From CAXMST01 sp963793415 (lineage in GTDB: Bacteria; Actinomycetota; Thermoleophilia; Solirubrobacterales; 70-9): a DNA stretch of 10,891 nt. Shown here one piece after another: positions 7,137 through 10,891 of this stretch. The notes under the pieces are model-generated. The model ran no database searches, was not told the DNA's origin, and saw nothing but the letters and a program-made list of their open reading frames with translations. The position numbers and the translations under genes were made by a program. Position 1 is the stretch's first letter, and each line of letters opens with the position of its first letter. The stretch spans positions 1 to 10,891 of the forward strand of contig CAWCAC010000004.1 of assembly GCA_963793415.1 (NCBI GenBank), read 5' to 3'.

Positions 7137-8002
7137 TGGCACGCGGTAAGCGCTTCCGATCTGCGCTCGAGCAGGTCGATCGAAACCACCACTACGAGCC
7201 CGCCGAGGCCGTGGCGCTGCTGAAGCGCCTGTCGACGGCGAAGTTCGACGAGACCGTCGAGCTCCACATCCGGCTCGGCGTCAACGTCCGCCACGCCGAC
7301 GAGCAGCTGCGCGGCACCCTCGCGCTCCCGCACGGCACCGGCGGCGACGTCACCGTCGCCGTCTTCGCCGAGGGCGACAAGGCGCGCGAGGCCTCCGAGG
7401 CCGGCGCCGACTTCGTCGGATCCGACGATCTCGCCGAGCGGGTCGAGGCCGGCTGGACCGACTTCGACGTCGCGATCGCGACCCCGGACCAGATGCCGAA
7501 GGTCGGCCGCCTCGGACGCGTGCTCGGGCCCCAGGGCCTGATGCCGAACCCGAAGGTCGGCACCGTGACCGAGGACGTCGCCAAGGCCGTCAGCGAGTCG
7601 AAGTCGGGCAAGGTCGAGTACCGGACCGATCGCCAGGCGGTCGTCCACCTCTCGATCGGCAAGGCCTCCTTCGACGAGCAGGCGCTGCTCGAGAACTACG
7701 CCACGGTGATCGACGAGATCGTCAAGGCGAAGCCCGCGGCAGCCAAGGGCCGCTACCTGATCAGCGTCACCCTGACCTCGACGATGGGCCCCGGCGTCAA
7801 GATCGACACCAGCCAGACGACCGCCGGCGACGTGCTCGCCGCCGCCGCCGGCTTCGTGCCGAGCGCCGAAACCAACGGCCGCGGCGCGGCTGCTGCCAAG
7901 GAGGCAGCAGCGGCCGCGATCAACAGGGAGGCGGAGCAGGAGCTCGAACAGATCTCCGCCGCCGACTCCCCGTTCGAGGTCGAGGACCCCGACGCCGAGT
8001 AG
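7136..8002 (+). CDS. rplA: 50S ribosomal protein L1 with C-terminal extension
   Basis: L1 builds the mobile stalk at the E site that helps release deacylated tRNA. The protein is 288 residues. The family signature LGRVLGPQGLMPNPKVGTVT is at 126-145, with KSGKVEYRTDRQAVVHLSIG after it and the closing strand KGRYLISVTLTSTMGPGVKI near 204-223. Typical bacterial L1 stops near residue 230. Here about 58 more residues follow, Ala/Glu-rich and acidic at the end (ADSPFEVEDPDAE), with no recognisable domain and probably disordered. GGAGG (7124-7128) inside the rplK end sets the ATG at 7136. The operon closes with an intrinsic terminator 26 bases downstream. rplJ and rplL, the usual followers, are not here. 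Confidence 0.97.
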   Translation: MARGKRFRSALEQVDRNHHYEPAEAVALLKRLSTAKFDETVELHIRLGVNVRHADEQLRGTLALPHGTGGDVTVAVFAEGDKAREASEAGADFVGSDDLAERVEAGWTDFDVAIATPDQMPKVGRLGRVLGPQGLMPNPKVGTVTEDVAKAVSESKSGKVEYRTDRQAVVHLSIGKASFDEQALLENYATVIDEIVKAKPAAAKGRYLISVTLTSTMGPGVKIDTSQTTAGDVLAAAAGFVPSAETNGRGAAAAKEAAAAAINREAEQELEQISAADSPFEVEDPDAE

Positions 8003-8028
8003 GGGCGCTCCCGGCGATACGAGTTGTG

Positions 8029-8064
8029 GAACGGGCGGCCTTCGGGTCGCCCGTTCTTGTTTGT
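8029..8064 (+). terminator. Intrinsic terminator of the rpmG-rplA operon
   Basis: GAACGGGCGGCC (8029-8040) and GGTCGCCCGTTC (8045-8056) pair over 12 positions with a single G-U, closed by a UUCG tetraloop and followed by TTGTTTGT (8057-8064). This is a canonical Rho-independent terminator and the strongest RNA structure in the window. Confidence 0.92.
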
Positions 8065-8097
8065 AGGCCGCGGGGTATGCTGTACAGTGATGCTGTA
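8061..8097 (+). promoter_or_regulatory. Probable vapBC promoter with direct-repeat and palindromic operator
   Basis: ATGCTGTA occurs at 8077-8084 and 8090-8097 (13-base period), with the perfect palindrome CTGTACAG at 8080-8087 across the first copy and the spacer. TTGTAG (8061-8066) and TACAGT (8083-8088), 16 bases apart, could be the -35 and -10. Transcription would then begin near 8095, almost at ATG 8099, fitting the absence of a Shine-Dalgarno. RHH antitoxins typically bind short repeats over their own promoter; this application is inferred. Confidence 0.5.
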
Positions 8098-8098
8098 T

Positions 8099-8332
8099 AT
8101 GGCGGCATTGAGAACGCAGATCTATCTCACGGAGGAGCAGCGCCGCAGGCTGGATTCGCTCAGGCGCACCCGCGGCGAGAGCCTCGCCGAGCTGATCCGC
8201 GACGCGGTTGACGATTTCCTCGATCGCGAAGGGCTTGACCCAGGGATGAGCCTTGAGCAGACCTTCGGCGCGGCTCCGGATGCCGAGGTTCCCGACCGGG
8301 CCGATTGGTCGACGCGGCCGGCGGTCGGCTGA
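8099..8332 (+). CDS. vapB: Ribbon-helix-helix antitoxin, VapB type
   Basis: This 77-residue protein begins MAALRTQIYLTEEQRRRLDS, the single DNA-binding strand (RTQIYL) and first helix of a ribbon-helix-helix (CopG/Arc-like) domain. The second helix is GESLAELIRDAVDDFLDRE. The tail (GLDPGMSLEQTFGAAPDAEV and on to PDRADWSTRPAVG) is Pro/Asp-rich and probably wraps the toxin to neutralise it. Dimers would bind the repeats just upstream and repress the pair. ATG 8099 gives the usual spacing before the strand; ATG 8090 and GTG 8087 are in frame but lie in the operator, and no start has a Shine-Dalgarno. Its TGA (8330-8332) is one base before the toxin GTG, so the two are translationally coupled. 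Confidence 0.85.
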   Translation: MAALRTQIYLTEEQRRRLDSLRRTRGESLAELIRDAVDDFLDREGLDPGMSLEQTFGAAPDAEVPDRADWSTRPAVG

Positions 8333-8333
8333 C

Positions 8334-8684
8334 GTGGCCCGGGTCCTGGTCGATACCGACGTGTTCGTCGATCACCTTCGGGGCGTTCGGAGCCTGAGTC
8401 TGGATGTCGGCGAGATCCACTACTCGGCGATCACGCGGGCCGAGTTGTTCGCAGGCCCGGAGCGTCAGCACGAGGCGGTCCGGACGATGCTCGCTCCGTT
8501 CACCGAGCACGCCGTCGATGGTGCCGCGGCAGAGCTTGGGGGTGCGATCAGCCGCTCGGCGTCCGTGCCACTGCCCGATGCCCTGATCGCGGCAGCAGCG
8601 GTCGCCGAGGGGCTCACGGTCCTGACGGGCAATCGCCGCCACTTCGAGCGGGTGGAGGGCCTACCCGTCCGCAGCCCCGGTTAG
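8334..8684 (+). CDS. vapC: PIN-domain ribonuclease toxin, VapC type
   Basis: This 116-residue protein begins VARVLVDTDVFVDHLRGVRS. PIN toxins are magnesium-dependent endoribonucleases that often cut tRNA or rRNA and stop translation. The acidic centre is visible: Asp7 in VLVDTD, Glu37 in ITRAELFAG, and Asp82 in PLPDALIAAAA. In LTVLTGNRRHFERVEGL the fourth position is Asn100, within the usual variation. Length is slightly short of the 125-140 typical for VapC but all elements are present. The GTG start at 8334 follows the antitoxin TGA by one base; an upstream in-frame extension to 8253 would overlap vapB and does not look like PIN sequence. The frame and catalytic residues are intact, so an active toxin is expected. 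Confidence 0.88.
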   Translation: MARVLVDTDVFVDHLRGVRSLSLDVGEIHYSAITRAELFAGPERQHEAVRTMLAPFTEHAVDGAAAELGGAISRSASVPLPDALIAAAAVAEGLTVLTGNRRHFERVEGLPVRSPG

Positions 8685-8757
8685 CCGAACAGCGGCAAGG
8701 GGAGTCTGGGATGGGTGACGGCCTCGGCTGACCGTTCGTGGCCGCAGTAACCTGACC

Positions 8758-8994
8758 ATGGTCATGAGGGAAATCCCCGCGAGCAAGTTCAAGGCCCAGT
8801 GTCTCGCCCTCCTCGACGAGGTGGGCGAGAGCGGGGCCGAGCTCACGGTCACCAAGCGCGGCCGCCCGGTTGCTCGCGTGGTCCCGGTCGAGGACGGGGC
8901 ATCGCTGGCGGGCAGCGTCAAGCTGCTTGTCGATGAGGCGGAACTGCTGACACCGCTCGGCGATGAGTGGGGCGCCGATGCAGCGCGCGGTTGA
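8758..8994 (+). CDS. Phd/YefM-family antitoxin without an intact toxin
   Basis: This 78-residue protein reads MVMREIPASKFKAQCLALLD, then EVGESGAELTVTKRGRPVAR and VVPV, the complete Phd/YefM fold that dimerises and binds operator DNA. The C-terminal part ends LLTPLGDEWGADAARG; a Pro...GDEW motif near the end is common in Phd antitoxins that partner PIN toxins. Two starts are possible, ATG 8758 and ATG 8764; neither has a Shine-Dalgarno, and MREIPASKFKA from 8764 is closer to the usual family start. No toxin follows: 40 bases after the stop lies the 3' end of a gene on the other strand. It may be an orphan, a remnant, or able to counter a toxin encoded elsewhere. It lies 73 bases after vapC and is a separate unit. 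Confidence 0.85.
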   Translation: MVMREIPASKFKAQCLALLDEVGESGAELTVTKRGRPVARVVPVEDGASLAGSVKLLVDEAELLTPLGDEWGADAARG

Positions 8995-9020
8995 ACGTCC
9001 TGCTCAACGGCTGCTCTGGT
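8991..9020 (+). pseudogene. Possible first codons of a deleted PIN toxin
   Basis: TTG at 8991-8993 overlaps the antitoxin TGA (8992-8994), the overlap usual for antitoxin-toxin pairs. The frame reads LNVLLNGCSGKR, close to the usual PIN opening (M/L)NVLLDTCAL, with the catalytic Asp replaced by Asn. PIN similarity stops after about ten residues. The piece is very short, so chance is possible. Confidence 0.3.
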
Positions 9021-9034
9021 AAACGGGCGAAGCC

Positions 9035-9454
9035 TCAGCTGCGCTCGAGCACGACGACCGGGATCTCGCGGTCGGTGTTCTCGGCGTAGCTGTCGTAGTC
9101 GGGCCAGACCTCGGTCATCAGCTTCCAGAGCCGCTCGCGCTCCTCGCCCTCGGCGACCGAGGTCTTGACCGGGAACTTCTCGTCCTCGACCTGGATCTCG
9201 ACCCGGGGGTCGGCGGAGAGGTTCTTGAACCAGTCCGGGTGATCGGGCGCGCCGCCCTTGGAGGCGATCACGACAAAGCGGTCGCCGTCGGTGCGGTGGA
9301 TCAGCGGCGTCGTTCGCGGCTCGCCCGAGTTGCGGCCGATCGTCGTCAGCAGCAGGATCGTCGTGCCGCGCCAGTGGTAACCGCGTCCGCCGTCGGTCTG
9401 CTGGTAGGCCTCAACGTGTTCTTGGCCGAAGAGTTCGTCGTCGCTTTCGCTCAT
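9035..9454 (-). CDS. F420-dependent nitroreductase-family oxidoreductase (Ddn/DUF385-like)
   Basis: This 139-residue protein belongs to the split beta-barrel family of Mycobacterium Ddn, which uses reduced deazaflavin F420 to reduce quinones, nitroimidazoles and other compounds. The family core is clear: RGTTILLLTTIGRNSGEPRT and TPLIHR (29-54), then FVVIASKGGAPDHPDWFKNL (60-79) and DPRVEIQVEDEKFPVK (82-97), the barrel strands and loops that hold the F420 phosphate and ring. The rest is an amphipathic helix (EGEERERLWKLMTEVWPDY) and a final strand, REIPVVVLERS. Length is typical. No strong Shine-Dalgarno is seen before ATG 9452-9454. It is convergent with the Phd antitoxin and lies 52 bases downstream of the coiled-coil gene on the same strand, so co-transcription is possible. 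The natural substrate cannot be told. Confidence 0.9.
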   Translation of the reverse strand: MSESDDELFGQEHVEAYQQTDGGRGYHWRGTTILLLTTIGRNSGEPRTTPLIHRTDGDRFVVIASKGGAPDHPDWFKNLSADPRVEIQVEDEKFPVKTSVAEGEERERLWKLMTEVWPDYDSYAENTDREIPVVVLERS

Positions 9455-9506
9455 GGGACGAGACTACCCCGGAGTCCGCGGATTACTCGTTGGATTCGCT
9501 GAGACC

Positions 9507-10805
9507 CTAGGGCGGGCAGACGCCGGCGAGCAGCGGGACCGCACAGATCAGGTCCACGGTGCTCTGCAGTCCGGCGACCTGACCCTCGACGGTGCCGAGA
9601 TCGGTATCGAGGCCCGTGACCGTCCCGGTGAGCGCGGTCAGGTCGGTTGTCAGCGAGGTGACGTCCGTCTCGAGGCCGGCGACGGTCGTTTGCAGGCCCG
9701 AGATGTCGGACGTGTTGCCGAGGACATCCGCCTGCAGGCCGGTGACGGTGCCGTCGAGCAGCCCGATCTGATTGGTCAGGCTCGTGATGCTCGAGAGGGC
9801 GCCGGTCAGGCCCGTTCCGATCCCGTCGACCTGTGTCTGCAGCGTCTGCAGATCGGTATCCAGCCCCGAGATCGAGCTCAGCGCCCCGAGCAGATCGGTA
9901 CCGAGGTCATCGACGGTGAGCTGCAGCGCGGCAAGGCCCGAGGTCAGGGCGCCGATGTCCGTGCTCAGGCCCGCGACAACGCCGTCAAGGGTGTCGAGCC
10001 GACTCGTGAGCAGGCCGGTGGCCGAGGTGAGGCCGTCGACGACCGAGTCGAGATCGGAGATCTGCGTCGTCAGGGCGGTGACGGTCGTCCGCAGCGCCTC
10101 GAGCTCCGTCCGCAACGTGCCCTCGACCTCGTCGATCCGGTCGCCGAGGAGTTTGTCGAGGTCGGTGAGCGCCGTCTGCAGTCCGGCCAGCGTGGCCTGC
10201 AGGGTGGCGAGGCTGTTCTCGAGCGAGGTGACGCGCGCCTCGAGGTCGTCAAGCCTGCTGTCGGTGCTGCTCGCGAGATCGTCGACGCGCAGGGAGATGA
10301 GCTTGATCTGCCCGGCAAGCCAGGTGATCATCTGGGCGAGCTGGTCGTTGGTGAAGGCGGAGTCGCGGGCGAGGACCTTGAGCTTGCCGACCTTGAGCGG
10401 CTTCGCCCGCTTGCCGGCCTTGGCCTTCTTGCCGCGCTTGGGCCGCTTGGTCTTGACCTTGGCGAAGACGGCATCGCCGGTGCGGATCTCAGGCGGCGTG
10501 ATCCAACCGAGGCCGCCGCCGGCGAGCGGAGCGCGGACCTTCTTCGTCCGCTTCGCCTTGAGCAGCGCGATCGGCTGCTTGGTGCCGAGCCGCTTCTGCG
10601 ACTTCGGTGTGAGCAGCGTCGCCAGCAGCACGTTCTTCTTCGCCGCCGTGGGCGAGACCAGCACCTGACCGCTGAGGGGAACCCGCTTCGCGGCGGCGGG
10701 CGAGGCGGTCGCGGCGAGGGCCAGAGCGACAAGCAGGACCGTCAACAGGCCGACCCGGATGCGGGAGATCGGGGGAAGGGTCAGCGACGACAAGGTGAAC
10801 GGCAT
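9507..10805 (-). CDS. Secreted long coiled-coil protein of unknown function
   Basis: This 432-residue protein is not recognised as a named family. A signal peptide is visible (hydrophobic core VGLLTVLLVALALAATA at 18-34, cleavage probably after ASPAAA, residue 39), so it is exported. Residues 40-150 form a basic, strand-prone region with a very Lys/Arg-rich patch (117-144, including KTKRPKRGKKAKAGKRAKPL). Residues about 153-418 are coiled coil. From Leu231 to Val417 core positions alternate strictly by 3 and 4, nearly all Leu/Val/Ile; exceptions are Thr263, Ala308, Ala336 and Asn364. One stutter lies at 220-227. Residues 301-412 are four 28-residue repeats. The only cysteines, 421 and 430, lie in the C-terminal ICAVPLLAGVCPP and could form a disulphide. 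A surface stalk, fibre or spacer is the most natural reading; a phage-fibre-like or envelope-tethering role is possible. ATG 10803-10805 has no Shine-Dalgarno, and the 86 bases upstream show no clear promoter. Confidence 0.8.
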   Translation of the reverse strand: MPFTLSSLTLPPISRIRVGLLTVLLVALALAATASPAAAKRVPLSGQVLVSPTAAKKNVLLATLLTPKSQKRLGTKQPIALLKAKRTKKVRAPLAGGGLGWITPPEIRTGDAVFAKVKTKRPKRGKKAKAGKRAKPLKVGKLKVLARDSAFTNDQLAQMITWLAGQIKLISLRVDDLASSTDSRLDDLEARVTSLENSLATLQATLAGLQTALTDLDKLLGDRIDEVEGTLRTELEALRTTVTALTTQISDLDSVVDGLTSATGLLTSRLDTLDGVVAGLSTDIGALTSGLAALQLTVDDLGTDLLGALSSISGLDTDLQTLQTQVDGIGTGLTGALSSITSLTNQIGLLDGTVTGLQADVLGNTSDISGLQTTVAGLETDVTSLTTDLTALTGTVTGLDTDLGTVEGQVAGLQSTVDLICAVPLLAGVCPP

Positions 10806-10891
10806 CGAGGTGAATCCAGACTGATCGGATGACAGGTTGCCCTCTCTGACTCGGCAGCCCTACTCGATCCTTGACGACTCCCGCTGAAGCC

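Noticed and set aside
8404..8586. A small second protein overlapping vapC
   Set aside because: It is Arg/Ser-rich out-of-frame translation inside an intact PIN gene with coupled start and visible catalytic residues.
9453..10832. A 459-codon open frame on the plus strand, and a 298-codon one at 9772-10668, opposite the coiled-coil gene
   Set aside because: Both are antisense shadows of a GC-rich, low-complexity Leu/Thr/Asp heptad gene. The minus strand has a signal peptide and perfect heptad periodicity; the plus frames show only Arg/Gly- or Ser/Arg-rich composition.
1..10891. CRISPR array, prophage, insertion sequence or complete mobile element
   Set aside because: No regularly spaced repeats, transposase or integrase motifs, or terminal inverted repeats with target duplications were seen. 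The only repeats are the short ones listed and the coding repeats of the coiled coil.

Overview
The window is GC-rich DNA from an actinobacterium, most likely class Thermoleophilia (Solirubrobacterales-like) and probably from a metagenome or draft assembly. This is inferred from base composition, the gene order rpmG-secE-nusG-rplK-rplA, a coenzyme-F420 (Ddn-type) enzyme, a long charged N-terminal extension on SecE, and RTX-like Asp/Gly repeats ending in a Cys-Glu-Arg-Val motif on a secreted sugar dehydrogenase. No sequence search was run.

Layout. 1-232: the 3' end of a gene in broken frame. 323-1612: a UDP-N-acetylglucosamine/UDP-glucose 6-dehydrogenase-type gene whose frame changes seven times although its overall length is exactly right. 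1613-1923: a non-coding stretch with an inverted repeat and a 24-base direct repeat. 1924-3538: a secreted PQQ-type sugar (glucose/sorbosone) dehydrogenase with an RTX-like tail and one frame change. 3568-4665 (minus): a GT-B glycosyltransferase with two compensating frame changes. 4712-5062: a small VOC-fold protein. 5259-8002: the core transcription/translation/secretion operon rpmG, secE, nusG, rplK, rplA, closed by a textbook intrinsic terminator at 8029-8064. 8099-8994: a VapBC (RHH + PIN) toxin-antitoxin pair, then a Phd/YefM antitoxin without a toxin. 9035-9454 (minus): a Ddn-family F420-dependent oxidoreductase. 9507-10805 (minus): a secreted, very regular coiled-coil protein.

How the genes work together. 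rpmG-secE-nusG-rplK-rplA is a housekeeping unit: ribosomal proteins L33, L11 and L1, the SecYEG subunit SecE, and the elongation factor NusG. rplJ/rplL do not follow rplA. The terminator is followed at once by a toxin-antitoxin promoter. The nucleotide-sugar dehydrogenase and the glycosyltransferase could both serve surface polysaccharide synthesis, but they are separated and oppositely oriented, so a shared pathway is only a guess.

Most striking points. (1) Frame changes are concentrated in the first 1.6 kb and also hit the essential gene secE, so sequence error is more likely than gene decay. (2) The coiled-coil protein keeps an unbroken heptad register for about 187 residues, with 28-residue internal repeats and one Val-x-x-Asn-Thr core layer of the kind known from trimeric adhesin stalks. 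(3) The Phd antitoxin is followed by what may be the first codons of a lost PIN toxin. I see no convincing evidence of a wholly new multi-gene system; most of the window is ordinary chromosome.
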